Shown here piece by piece: positions 24,903 to 34,137 of a stretch of 64,000 bases of DNA. Positions within the stretch are counted from its first letter, which is position 1. Each line of letters opens with the position of its first letter. A model generated the notes under the pieces. The model saw only the letters and a list, made by a program, of their open reading frames with translations. It did no database searches and was not told the origin of the DNA. The position numbers were made by a program, and so were the translations under genes. The DNA is taken from contig DATENC010000029.1 in NCBI GenBank assembly GCA_035275265.1, positions 62,001 to 126,000 of the forward strand, in the 5' to 3' direction. This DNA is from JACQAP01 sp035275265. GTDB taxonomy: Bacteria; Pseudomonadota; Gammaproteobacteria; Burkholderiales; JACQAP01.

Positions 24903-26627
24903 CTATTGCGCAGAGTTCTTGTTATCCAGCTTGGCCTTGAGCAAAGCCCCGAGGTTGGTCGTGCCGGCGTTCGACGAGGTATCGGCCGCGTGCTTCTGCA
25001 TGGCCTCTGATTCGTCGGCCGCATCCTTGGCCTTGATCGAAAGGTTGATGTTGCGGTTCTTGCGATCGATATTGATGATCATTGCATTCACCTTGTCGCC
25101 TTCCTTCAGATGCGTGCGAATGTCTTCGACGCGGTCGCGCGCGATCTCCGAGGCACGCAGGTAACCTTCGACGTCGCTGTCGAGCTGAACTACGGCACCC
25201 TTGGGATCGATGGTCTTGACAATGCCATCCACTATCGCACCCTTGTCATGCGCGGCGACGAAATTGGTGAACGGGTCGCCCTCGAGTTGTTTGATGCCGA
25301 GAGAAATGCGCTCGCGCTCGACATCGATGGAAATGACCATCGCCTCGACTTCGTCACCCTTCTTGTAGTTGCGCACCGCCTCTTCGCCCGGAATGCTCCA
25401 CGAGAGATCAGACAGATGCACCAGGCCGTCTATGCCGCCCGGCAAGCCTATGAAGATTCCGAAGTCAGTAATAGATTTGATCTGGCCGCGAACCTTGTCG
25501 CCCTTCTTGAAATTGGCGGAGAACTCTTCCCAGGGATTGGGCTTGCACTGCTTCATGCCCAGCGAAATCCGGCGGCGGTCCTCGTCGATCTCGAGAATCA
25601 TCACCTCGACCTCGTCGCCAAGCTGAACTACGCGCGACGGGTGAACGTTCTTGTTGGTCCAGTCCATTTCGGACACGTGCACCAGCCCCTCGATGCCCTG
25701 CTCGATCTCGACGAACGCACCGTAGTCGGTAAGATTGGAAACCTTGCCGAACAATCGCGTGCCAGGAGGATAACGGCGCGACAGGCCGACCCACGGATCT
25801 TCACCGAGCTGTTTCAGGCCCAGTGAAACGCGGTTTTTTTCCTGATCGAATTTGAGGATCTTGGCGGTGACTTCATCACCAACATTGAGAACCTCTGAGG
25901 GATGTTTGACGCGGCGCCACGCCAGGTCGGTGATGTGAAGCAGGCCGTCGATTCCACCCAGGTCAACGAACGCGCCGTAATCCGTGATGTTCTTTACGAT
26001 ACCCTTGACGGTGGCGCCTTCTTGCAGGCTGGCGAGCAGCGCTTCACGTTCCGCGCCCTGACTTGCTTCGAGCACCGCGCGACGCGATACCACCACGTTG
26101 TTCCGCTTGCGGTCGAGCTTGATGACCTTGAATTCGAGATTCTTGCCTTCGTAGGGATTGGTGTCCTTCACCGGGCGGATATCCACCAGCGAACCGGGAA
26201 GGAAAGCGCGAATGCCGTTCACCATAACTGTGAGCCCGCCCTTGACCTTGCCGTTGACCAGGCCCTGCACCAGGGTTCCTTGTTCCATCGCCTTCTCAAG
26301 ATCGTGCCACGCGGCTAGACGCTTGGCCTTTTCACGCGACAGGCGTGTTTCCCCATAGCCATCCTCGAGCGCTTCGATCGCTACGGTCACATAGTCACCG
26401 GGCTTGACCTCGAGTTCGCCGCGGTCATTCTTGAACTCGTCTGCCGAAATGAAACTTTCCGACTTCAGGCCGGCGTTCACCACGACGAAATTGGGATCCA
26501 CACGTACCACTTCGGCCGTGATGACTTCACCTGCACGCATCTCTTTACGCGACAGGCTTTCTTCGAACATCGCGGCAAAGTTATTCTCGGAGGTAGCCGC
26601 GTTAGGGGTTTGGGTTTGGGTTGTCAT
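24903..26627 (-). CDS. rpsA: 30S ribosomal protein S1
   Basis: Protein of 574 residues with six S1 RNA-binding repeats (for example GIVKNITDYGAFVDLGGIDGLLHITDLAW and its later copies). It brings mRNA to the 30S subunit. The 20 bases before ATG 26627 are A/T-rich with no Shine-Dalgarno sequence, as in E. coli rpsA, where this allows S1 to control its own translation. The first codons contain a GGGTTT hexamer repeat on the plus strand. Confidence 0.97.
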   Translation of the reverse strand: MTTQTQTPNAATSENNFAAMFEESLSRKEMRAGEVITAEVVRVDPNFVVVNAGLKSESFISADEFKNDRGELEVKPGDYVTVAIEALEDGYGETRLSREKAKRLAAWHDLEKAMEQGTLVQGLVNGKVKGGLTVMVNGIRAFLPGSLVDIRPVKDTNPYEGKNLEFKVIKLDRKRNNVVVSRRAVLEASQGAEREALLASLQEGATVKGIVKNITDYGAFVDLGGIDGLLHITDLAWRRVKHPSEVLNVGDEVTAKILKFDQEKNRVSLGLKQLGEDPWVGLSRRYPPGTRLFGKVSNLTDYGAFVEIEQGIEGLVHVSEMDWTNKNVHPSRVVQLGDEVEVMILEIDEDRRRISLGMKQCKPNPWEEFSANFKKGDKVRGQIKSITDFGIFIGLPGGIDGLVHLSDLSWSIPGEEAVRNYKKGDEVEAMVISIDVERERISLGIKQLEGDPFTNFVAAHDKGAIVDGIVKTIDPKGAVVQLDSDVEGYLRASEIARDRVEDIRTHLKEGDKVNAMIINIDRKNRNINLSIKAKDAADESEAMQKHAADTSSNAGTTNLGALLKAKLDNKNSAQ

Positions 26628-26737
26628 AAGAAATCAAAAAATATCCGTTGCACGAAACGGGGTTAGTCAATGAACCCGTCAGCGGCGGAAAAAAGACCCT
26701 CCTGGGCGTGCAACTGCCGGCAGTTTGCAGGTCTGAT

Positions 26738-28720
26738 TCAGCGGGACGGGGCCCGGCGCTGCACAGTTTCGAACCACTGGACAACTTGGACGACTGCCTC
26801 TTTTATTGAAAGCCCAGTGGTGTCAAGAACTTGCGCGTCTGCGCTCCTCTGCAGAGGGGCCACGCTGCGCGCGCTATCGCGGGCGTCGCGTTGACTGATT
26901 TCCTGCAAAAGGGTGGCTAGATTAGCATCGAAACCTTTGTCTATCAACTGTTTATAGCGCCGCAGCGCACGCTCCTCGGCGGATGCGGTGAGGAACACCT
27001 TGAGCAACGCATCGGGAAACACCACCGTGCCCATGTCACGACCGTCGGAAACCAGCCCTGGCGCGCGGCGAAACGCCTGCTGCCGTCGCATAAGCCCTTG
27101 ACGTACTTCAGGAATCGCTGCTACTTGGGAAGCTGCCGCGGAAACTTCCTCAGCGCGAATGGCCGCGGAAACGTCCTCATCGCCCAGAAGAATGTCGTGG
27201 TCCTGAAATTTCGCAGGCAAGGAGTGCGCTAACCGCCCGAGCGCCTGCACGTCGTCCATCGGGATTGCTTGCCGCATTGCCGCCAGCGCCACCAGTCGGT
27301 ACAGCGCGCCGCTGTCGAGATAATGGAATCCGAGTCGTTGCGCCACGAGCCGCGCTACCGTGCCTTTTCCCGAGGCCGACGGCCCGTCGATGGCTATGAC
27401 CGGCGCCGACGTGCCGGCCGCGATCGCGGCAAAGCGATCGAAAAAATCCGGAAAGGTCTTGGCCACGCACTTCGGATCGTTGATGCGGACCGCAACGCCG
27501 GCGAGCGCGACCAGCGCGAAGCACATCGCAATGCGGTGATCGTCGTACGTCTCGATTGACGCGTGAGGCGTAAGCCGTGATGCGTGCGGTGGGACAACGA
27601 CCAGATAGTCCGCTCCCTCCTGCACCGTCGCCCCGACCTTACGCAGTTCGGCGGCCATCGCCGCGATACGATCCGTTTCTTTCACTCGCCAACTCGCGAT
27701 GTTTCGAAGCCGGCTGCTGCCGTCGGCAAACAATGCCGTCATAGCCAGCGTCATCGCCGCGTCGGGGATGTGATTGAGATCCAGGTCGAAAGGTCGCAGC
27801 CGACCCTTTTCCGGTGCGCGCACTTCGATCCAGTTCTCACCCATTTCGATGCGTGCACCCATCCCCGCCAACGCTGTCGCAAAATTCACGTCACCCTGGA
27901 TGCTATTGCGGCCCACGCCTTGCACCCGAACCGGCCCGCCGCCGATCGCACCGGCCGCGAGAAAATACGACGCTCCTGTCGCGTCGCCTTCGACGAACAT
28001 TTCACCGGGACTGTGAAAGCGGCTGTCAGCAGGAATCGTGAACGATTTCCAGCCTGCTCGACTGACCTGCACGCCGAACCGCGCCATCAAGTTGAGGGTA
28101 ATCTCGACGTAGGGTTTGGAAATCAGATCGCCGACGACTTCAATCGTCGATTGATTGCCGGTCAGCGGCAGTGCCATCAGCATTGCGGTCAGGAACTGGC
28201 TGGAAACCTCACCATTCAACCGTACCGTGCCCTGATCGCGGATTTTTCCGGGCCGGATTTCCAATGGCGGGAATCCCTCCTTGCCCAAGTAGCGCACGTC
28301 GGCGCCGAGTTGGCGCAACGCGTCGACCAGATCGCCGATCGGGCGCTCGTGCATTCTCGGTACACCAGAAAGCCGATAGTGCCCGCCGCAAAGCGCCAGC
28401 GCCGCCGTTAGAGGTCGCAATGCGGTGCCAGCATTGCCCATAAACAATTCTGCACTTTTCACCGGAAACGGACCGCCGCAACCGCTGACGGCCAGGCGTC
28501 CCGGCTCCCGTTTTTGCGACTGTATCCCGAGCCTTTCGAGTGCTTCGAGCATGCGGTCGACGTCGTCCGCCGCTAGCAAATCGTGAACATCCGTGGTCCC
28601 GCGGGCGAGCGCGGCCAGCAGTAGGACGCGGTTGGAAATGCTTTTCGAGCCCGGCAGGCGCAACTCGCCCTCCGCCCTGTCGAACGGTCCAAGCTCCAGG
28701 AACTCAGGGTACGCGGCCAT
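26738..28720 (-). CDS. aroA-cmk: bifunctional EPSP synthase / cytidylate kinase
   Basis: One open frame of 660 residues joins two enzymes that are usually separate neighbours. Residues 1-433 are AroA (3-phosphoshikimate 1-carboxyvinyltransferase): LPGSKSISNR, GNAGTALRPLTA, and IASWRVKETDRIAAM. Residues about 440-660 are cytidylate kinase with P-loop GPSASGKGT (447-455), DSGALYRLVAL and DGRDMGTVVFPDA. The linker is only a few residues and no stop or restart signal lies between them. AroA carries an extra loop HASRLTPHAS (379-388) coded by a short dispersed repeat. It follows tyrA by 3 bp and precedes rpsA. Confidence 0.95.
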   Translation of the reverse strand: MAAYPEFLELGPFDRAEGELRLPGSKSISNRVLLLAALARGTTDVHDLLAADDVDRMLEALERLGIQSQKREPGRLAVSGCGGPFPVKSAELFMGNAGTALRPLTAALALCGGHYRLSGVPRMHERPIGDLVDALRQLGADVRYLGKEGFPPLEIRPGKIRDQGTVRLNGEVSSQFLTAMLMALPLTGNQSTIEVVGDLISKPYVEITLNLMARFGVQVSRAGWKSFTIPADSRFHSPGEMFVEGDATGASYFLAAGAIGGGPVRVQGVGRNSIQGDVNFATALAGMGARIEMGENWIEVRAPEKGRLRPFDLDLNHIPDAAMTLAMTALFADGSSRLRNIASWRVKETDRIAAMAAELRKVGATVQEGADYLVVVPPHASRLTPHASIETYDDHRIAMCFALVALAGVAVRINDPKCVAKTFPDFFDRFAAIAAGTSAPVIAIDGPSASGKGTVARLVAQRLGFHYLDSGALYRLVALAAMRQAIPMDDVQALGRLAHSLPAKFQDHDILLGDEDVSAAIRAEEVSAAASQVAAIPEVRQGLMRRQQAFRRAPGLVSDGRDMGTVVFPDALLKVFLTASAEERALRRYKQLIDKGFDANLATLLQEISQRDARDSARSVAPLQRSADAQVLDTTGLSIKEAVVQVVQWFETVQRRAPSR

Positions 28721-28723
28721 ACC

Positions 28724-29602
28724 TCACGATCCGTTGCGGATCCAGGCATTGCGAGCGCCGCGCGCGGCTTCGAATAAGCGCTCGATTTCCGCGCCATCGG
28801 CGTCGCGCAGGCACTGCGCCAGTTCGGCGAGCTGCTGCTGATACGCCCCGATGTCGGTCAGCAAGGTTTCCCGGTTGGCAAGCGCGATATCGCGCCACAT
28901 TTCCGGAGAGCTGCCGGCAATTCGGGTGAAGTCGCGGAAGCCGCTCGCAGCGAAGCCGAAAAGCGCTTCCGCGTCCGGCCGCGACGCGATCATGTGTACC
29001 AGGGTGTATGCAAGCACGTGCGGCAGGTGGCTCACTGCGGAGAAGATACGGTCGTGACGTTCCGGGGTCATTCGGGTTACCCGGGCGCCGCAGGCTTTCC
29101 ACATCGCTTCGACGCGATCGACTGCGGCGGCTTCGTTTTCATCCAGAGGCGTGAGCACCACGTTTCTGCCCTCGAACAGGCCTGCGTTGGCGGCATCCAC
29201 GCCAGTCAATTCCGCTCCGGCAATCGGGTGCCCCGGTACAACGGACGAAAGGTGCCGGGAGGCCATGCGTCGCACTGCCGCGACGAAATCCTGTTTCGTG
29301 CTGCCCGCGTCGGTAACGAGTGTTCCGGGTGCCAGCGTGTCGGCGAGCGCACCCAGCACATGCGGGTTCTGCTGTACCGGCACCGCGATCAGAACTGCAT
29401 CGGCTCCCTTCACCGCAGCCGCAATGTCCTCGACCACCTCGTCGATCACGCCGAGTTCGAGCGCCCGGGCTACATTGGCGTGGCCACGGCCGACGCCAGC
29501 CACGCGGCGCACCTTTCCGGCACGCCTGAGCGCCGACGCCACCGATCCGCCGATCAGGCCGACCCCGATGACGACCAGCTTGTCACTATGAAAATTGCTC
29601 AA
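28724..29602 (-). CDS. tyrA: prephenate/arogenate dehydrogenase
   Basis: Protein of 292 residues. The NAD-binding start is VVIGVGLIGGSVASALR; DAGSTKQDF and GHPIAGAELTGVDAA carry the conserved substrate-binding residues, and HLPHVLAYTL the catalytic His region. It leads to tyrosine. The start is TTG at 29602; no ATG or GTG is available at the conserved position and the ribosome binding site is weak, so low initiation or coupling to hisC is likely. Confidence 0.92.
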   Translation of the reverse strand: MSNFHSDKLVVIGVGLIGGSVASALRRAGKVRRVAGVGRGHANVARALELGVIDEVVEDIAAAVKGADAVLIAVPVQQNPHVLGALADTLAPGTLVTDAGSTKQDFVAAVRRMASRHLSSVVPGHPIAGAELTGVDAANAGLFEGRNVVLTPLDENEAAAVDRVEAMWKACGARVTRMTPERHDRIFSAVSHLPHVLAYTLVHMIASRPDAEALFGFAASGFRDFTRIAGSSPEMWRDIALANRETLLTDIGAYQQQLAELAQCLRDADGAEIERLFEAARGARNAWIRNGS

Positions 29603-29631
29603 CGAGATTTTCGATGCACGTTGCCGGAACC

Positions 29632-30768
29632 CTACGGCAGTTCCGTCAATACTGCTTCAAGTGCAGCTTGAAAGCGTACGTTTTCCGCCGCGGTTCCGAT
29701 CGTCACCCGCAGATAGTCGGGCATGCCATAGCCAGCAATAGGGCGCACGATCACGCCGTGCCTGAGCAATCGCTGGAAAACGTCTGCGGCCATCGGCACC
29801 TTGAAGCTGATGAAATTGGCGTAGGACGGAATCCAGGACAGTCCTAGTCGCCTGAAACCGGTGGTCAGCGCCAGCATGCCTTGACCGTTGAGCGAGCGGC
29901 TTTCCTGCACGAACTCCTGATCGGCCAGCGCCGCTACGGCAGCTGCCTGTGCAATGCTGCTGACATTGAACGGTTGTCTGACGCGGTTCATCAGATCGGC
30001 AACTTGCGGATGGGCGAACGCGAAGCCGACGCGAAGTCCGGCGAGTCCGTAAGCCTTCGAAAAGGTGCGCGAGATGACCAGGTTGGGAAACTGCTCGAGC
30101 CATTTCAGACTGTCGCCGCGCAGCCCTGGATCGAGGTATTCGTAGTAGGCCTCGTCCAGCACCAGCAGCACGTCCGCCGGCAACCTGCGCAGGAAAGAAT
30201 GGAGCGCGTCCGGTGCGAGCCATGTTCCGGTCGGGTTATTCGGATTGGCGACAAAAACGACGCGCGTGTCGCCTCGGACAGCTCGCGCCATGGCGTCCAG
30301 ATCGTGGCCGAAATCGCGGGCAGGCACTTCGATCCCCGTGGCGCCGGTGGCCTGGGTCACCAATGGATACACGGCGAACGCATGCTGCGAGTAAATTGCC
30401 GACGCGCCCGGCGCGAGACAGGCGTGCGCAACCATTTCGAGCACGTCGTTGGAACCGTTGCCAAGCACAATGCTCTCCGCCGCGATGCCATACTTTTTCG
30501 CCAGCGCCATCCGCAGTTCAAAACCGTTGCCGTCTGGATAACGCGAAACGTCATCGAGCGCGACACGCATCGCCGCCAGCGCTTTCGGGCTTGCGCCCAG
30601 CGGGTTCTCGTTCGAGGCCAGTTTGACGATATTCGCCTCCTTCAATCCCATCTCCCGCGCCAGCTCCGATATGGGTTTGCCCGGCTGATAAGGTGCAATG
30701 GCTCGAACATACGCCGGCGAACGCTCGCAAACGTCGACGAAGCGGTGCAGCGACGAAACGATGGTCAT
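29632..30768 (-). CDS. hisC: histidinol-phosphate aminotransferase
   Basis: Protein of 378 residues of the PLP fold type I aminotransferases. KLASNENPLGASPKAL, the cofactor region NPNNPTG, and the PLP lysine in RTFSKAYGLAGLRVG are typical. In this operon context it probably serves aromatic amino acid synthesis as well as histidine. ATG at 30768 overlaps the pheA stop by 4 bp. Confidence 0.94.
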   Translation of the reverse strand: MTIVSSLHRFVDVCERSPAYVRAIAPYQPGKPISELAREMGLKEANIVKLASNENPLGASPKALAAMRVALDDVSRYPDGNGFELRMALAKKYGIAAESIVLGNGSNDVLEMVAHACLAPGASAIYSQHAFAVYPLVTQATGATGIEVPARDFGHDLDAMARAVRGDTRVVFVANPNNPTGTWLAPDALHSFLRRLPADVLLVLDEAYYEYLDPGLRGDSLKWLEQFPNLVISRTFSKAYGLAGLRVGFAFAHPQVADLMNRVRQPFNVSSIAQAAAVAALADQEFVQESRSLNGQGMLALTTGFRRLGLSWIPSYANFISFKVPMAADVFQRLLRHGVIVRPIAGYGMPDYLRVTIGTAAENVRFQAALEAVLTELP

Positions 30769-31832
30769 TGCGCCGCCACGGGGTACGACCCAAGGATCTT
30801 CAGAAAAGCCGCGAGACCTCGCATTTCTTCCAGCGCGCCGGCAACCTTGTCTTCCGTCTGGTGCCCCTCAAGGTCCACGAAAAACACGTATTCCCACAGG
30901 CCGGTGCGCGACGGCCGCGATTCCAGGCGCGTCATGCTCACTCCGCAGCGCGCCAAGGGAGTCAACAGCTCGTGAATTGCACCCGGGATGTTGCGGGTGG
31001 ACATCACCAGCGAAGTCTTGTCGTTTCCGGACGGCGGCACTTCCTGCCTGGAGATCACGGCAAACCGCGTGGTGTTGTTCGGTTCGTCCTCGATGTTGGC
31101 GGCCAGCACTTGCAGGCCATAGTGTTCGGCTGCAGAGCGCCCGGCGATGGCCGCGGCATCGGCCTCCGCTGCCGCCATGCGTGCGGCTTCGGCGTTGCTC
31201 GCCACCGGCACCCGTTCTGTGCGCGGACAATTCTGGCTCAGCCAGCGGACGCATTGTGCGAGGCTTTGCGCGTGCGAGTAGATCCGCTTGACTGCAGCTA
31301 TTTTCACCGCCTTGGACAACAGATTCTGATGGACGGGCAGCACCACTTCCCCACAGATCCCTAGCGGCGTGGACAACAGATTGTCGAGTGTGCGTCCCAC
31401 CGCTCCCTCGGTGGAATTTTCAACCGGCACGACACCGTATCCGACACTGCCCGCCTCGACTGCACGAAAAACTTCGTCTATCGAACCGAACAGCGTCGCC
31501 GGAGCCTGACCCCCGAAGTGCTTCACCACCGCATCCTCGCTGAACGTACCTTTTGGCCCGAGGCAGGCAACGGAAAACACGTCTTCCAGGGCCCGGCACG
31601 CGGAGATGATTTCGGTGAACAAATGCGTCACCGCCTGGTCCGGCAAGGGGCCGGGGTTGCGCCCTGTAAGTTGTCTCAACACCTGCGCCTCGCGTTCGGG
31701 CCGATAAACCGGGCCATCGGCCTTGAGCCTGCCAATGGCATTCGCAGCCGCCGCACGCTCGCTGATCAGCTTCAGGATCTCCTGGTCCAGAGCATCGATG
31801 CGACTGCGCAGTTGTTTGAGCTCGTCCTGCAT
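30765..31832 (-). CDS. pheA: P-protein: chorismate mutase / prephenate dehydratase
   Basis: Protein of 355 residues. An N-terminal AroQ chorismate mutase domain (LRSRIDALDQEILKLISERAAAANAIG) is fused to prephenate dehydratase (ACLGPKGTFSEDA; NNTTRFAVISRQE) and a C-terminal ACT domain with the phenylalanine-binding ESRPS motif. It makes phenylpyruvate for phenylalanine and should be feedback inhibited. It overlaps serA by one base (TAATG) and hisC by 4 bp. Confidence 0.96.
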   Translation of the reverse strand: MQDELKQLRSRIDALDQEILKLISERAAAANAIGRLKADGPVYRPEREAQVLRQLTGRNPGPLPDQAVTHLFTEIISACRALEDVFSVACLGPKGTFSEDAVVKHFGGQAPATLFGSIDEVFRAVEAGSVGYGVVPVENSTEGAVGRTLDNLLSTPLGICGEVVLPVHQNLLSKAVKIAAVKRIYSHAQSLAQCVRWLSQNCPRTERVPVASNAEAARMAAAEADAAAIAGRSAAEHYGLQVLAANIEDEPNNTTRFAVISRQEVPPSGNDKTSLVMSTRNIPGAIHELLTPLARCGVSMTRLESRPSRTGLWEYVFFVDLEGHQTEDKVAGALEEMRGLAAFLKILGSYPVAAQ

Positions 31833-33019
31833 TACGACGTCTCCGAGGGGAGGTATCGCACCGCGAGCACGCCTTCGATCGCGGCAATCCTGTCGATGAC
31901 TTTCGACGGTACCAGACTGTCCACATCCACCAGCGTGTAAGCCATGTCTTTCTTGGATTTGTTGAGCATGTTGTGAATATTAAGGCCGGCCTGCGCGACC
32001 GCGGTAGAGATCTGTCCCACCATGTTGGGCACATTTGCATTGGCGATTCCGAGCCGGTACGGGGATTCGCGCACCATGGTCACGTCTGGAAAATTCACCG
32101 CGTTGCGGACGTTGCCGTTTTCAAGATACTCGCGCACCTGCTCCGCCACCATCACCGCACAGTTGTCCTCGGCCTCACGGGTGGAAGCGCCAAGATGTGG
32201 CAGCGCGATCACGCCTGAATGCCCGCGAAAGCTGCCGTGTGGAAAATCGCAGACATAGGCCTTGAGGCGCTTTGTATCCAGGGCCTGCATCACCGCAGCA
32301 TTGTCGACGATGCCTTCCCGCGAAAAATTGAGTAGCACACCGCCGTGCTTCATGAGGCCGATGCGTTTAGCCTCGATCAGATTGCGGGTTTCGTCCACCA
32401 GCGGCACATGAATGGTTACGAAGTCGCTGTTACGCATCACTTCGTCGATACTGTGCGCCTTCCTGACCTGGGACGGCAGGCTCCAGGCTGCGTCCACCGT
32501 GATTTCAGGATCGAAGCCGTGCACGTTCATGCCCAGCTTGATCGCGGAGTCGGCTACAAGGCTGCCGATCCTGCCCAATCCAACGATGCCGAGCACGTGG
32601 TGCGGCAGCTCGACACCGGTGAAGCGCTTCTTGCCTTCCTCGACCTTCTTGTTGATCTCATCATCGGCGCCCGAAAGCTCGTCGACGAAGCGGATAGCCG
32701 GCAGCAGATTGCGCGCTGCAATCAACATGCCTGCAAGAACCAGTTCCTTTACGGCATTCGCATTGGCACCCGGAGCATTGAACACCGGTACACCGCGCTT
32801 GCTCATCGCCGCCACCGGGATGTTGTTGGTACCGGCACCGGCGCGGCCGATTGCTTTCACCGACTGCGCAATATCCATCGCGTGCATGTCCTGCGAACGC
32901 ACCAGGATCGCGTCGGGCAACTGTATGTTCGCGCCCACGGAGAAACGCTCTCCCGGGAACCGTTTCAATCCGAGCGGTGAAATCGAATTGAGCGTCAGGA
33001 TGCGAAGCGGGTCAGCCAT
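31832..33019 (-). CDS. serA: D-3-phosphoglycerate dehydrogenase with ACT domain
   Basis: Protein of 395 residues. The NAD-binding motif is GIVGLGRIGSLVADSA; the catalytic Arg is in NFSREGIVDN and the catalytic His in LPHLGAST. A short C-terminal ACT domain (RESPYRLGIANANVPNMVGQI) allows serine feedback. It is the short PGDH form. It is the first step of serine synthesis, placed between serC and pheA, which is not the usual order. ATG at 33019 overlaps the serC end by 8 bp. Confidence 0.94.
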   Translation of the reverse strand: MADPLRILTLNSISPLGLKRFPGERFSVGANIQLPDAILVRSQDMHAMDIAQSVKAIGRAGAGTNNIPVAAMSKRGVPVFNAPGANANAVKELVLAGMLIAARNLLPAIRFVDELSGADDEINKKVEEGKKRFTGVELPHHVLGIVGLGRIGSLVADSAIKLGMNVHGFDPEITVDAAWSLPSQVRKAHSIDEVMRNSDFVTIHVPLVDETRNLIEAKRIGLMKHGGVLLNFSREGIVDNAAVMQALDTKRLKAYVCDFPHGSFRGHSGVIALPHLGASTREAEDNCAVMVAEQVREYLENGNVRNAVNFPDVTMVRESPYRLGIANANVPNMVGQISTAVAQAGLNIHNMLNKSKKDMAYTLVDVDSLVPSKVIDRIAAIEGVLAVRYLPSETS

Positions 33020-34094
33020 GTCTAGCTTCGAACTCGCGCATGAACTGAAGCAATGCCCGGACGCCCTCCACCGGCATCGCGTTGTAAATGGAAGCGCGCA
33101 TGCCGCCAACCGATCGGTGACCCTTGAGTTGGGTCAGTCCGCGCGCCTTGGCCTGTTTCAGGAACTCTTCGTCCAATGCGTCGTCCTTGAGGCGGAACGG
33201 GATGTTCATGATCGAGCGATCCTCTTTCGCCACTGGACTGCTGAAGAACCCGCTGCCGTCGAGAAACTGATAAATCAAGCCCGCCTTGAGAAGGTTGACT
33301 TTTACCATCGCGTCCAGCCCACCCATTTTCTTGAGCCACTGGAACACCAGTCCGGCGACATAGAGCGCATAGGTGGGCGGCGTGTTATACATCGAATCAT
33401 GGTCGGCGTGGATCTTGTAGTCGAGCATCGCCGGGGTGCCCGGCGACGCCTGTCCGATAAGGTCTTCGCGCACGACTACGATGGTCAGTCCGGCGGGTCC
33501 GATGTTCTTCTGCGCGCCCGCATAGATCAGACCGAACCGTGACACCTCCAGCGGCCGTGCCAGTATGTGCGAAGACATGTCCGCAACCAGCGGCACGCCG
33601 CCGGTATCGGGTAGCCAGTGATACTCGATGCCGCCGATGGTTTCATTCGAGGTGATATGCACATACGCGGAATCCGGATTGAGTTTCCACTGGACCTGTT
33701 TAGGCACATAGCTGAAATTCCTGTCTGCCGAACTCGCCGCTACGTTGACGCCACAGAATTTCCCGGCCTCGGCGATCGCCTTTTTGGCCCATTCGCCGGT
33801 GTGAACATAGTCGGCTGACTTTTTTTCGCGCAACAGATTCATCGGCACCATGGCGAACTGCCCAGTTGCCCCACCCTGCAGGAACAAGACTTTGTAGTTC
33901 GCCGGTATGGAAAGCAATCCGCGCAGATCGGTTTCCGCCGCTTCCGCGATGGCGATGAATTCCTTGCTGCGATGGCTCATTTCCATGACCGACATACCGG
34001 TGCCATGCCAGTCGAGCAATTCGTCCCGCACCTGCTCCAGGACCACCTGCGGCAGGACCGCCGGGCCCGGACTGAAGTTGAAAACTCTACCCAC
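33012..34094 (-). CDS. serC: phosphoserine aminotransferase
   Basis: Protein of 361 residues: NFSPGPAVLP at the start, PLP lysine in YAGAQKNIGPAGL, and HRSVGGMRASIYNAM near the end. It makes phosphoserine in serine and pyridoxal synthesis. The start is GTG at 34094, chosen because AAGGAGA lies 2 bases upstream and the sequence VGRVFNFSPGPA is the conserved opening; the longer frame would run into the gyrA tail repeats. It is 43 bp from gyrA. Confidence 0.95.
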   Translation of the reverse strand: MGRVFNFSPGPAVLPQVVLEQVRDELLDWHGTGMSVMEMSHRSKEFIAIAEAAETDLRGLLSIPANYKVLFLQGGATGQFAMVPMNLLREKKSADYVHTGEWAKKAIAEAGKFCGVNVAASSADRNFSYVPKQVQWKLNPDSAYVHITSNETIGGIEYHWLPDTGGVPLVADMSSHILARPLEVSRFGLIYAGAQKNIGPAGLTIVVVREDLIGQASPGTPAMLDYKIHADHDSMYNTPPTYALYVAGLVFQWLKKMGGLDAMVKVNLLKAGLIYQFLDGSGFFSSPVAKEDRSIMNIPFRLKDDALDEEFLKQAKARGLTQLKGHRSVGGMRASIYNAMPVEGVRALLQFMREFEARHG

Positions 34095-34137
34095 GTTTCT
34101 CCTTCGCCCTATGAATTCCAATTGACCGCAGATTGCT

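Noticed and set aside
29881..30975. Plus-strand open frame of 364 codons
   Set aside because: Antisense to hisC and pheA, which are clearly real; no signal, domain or ribosome binding site.
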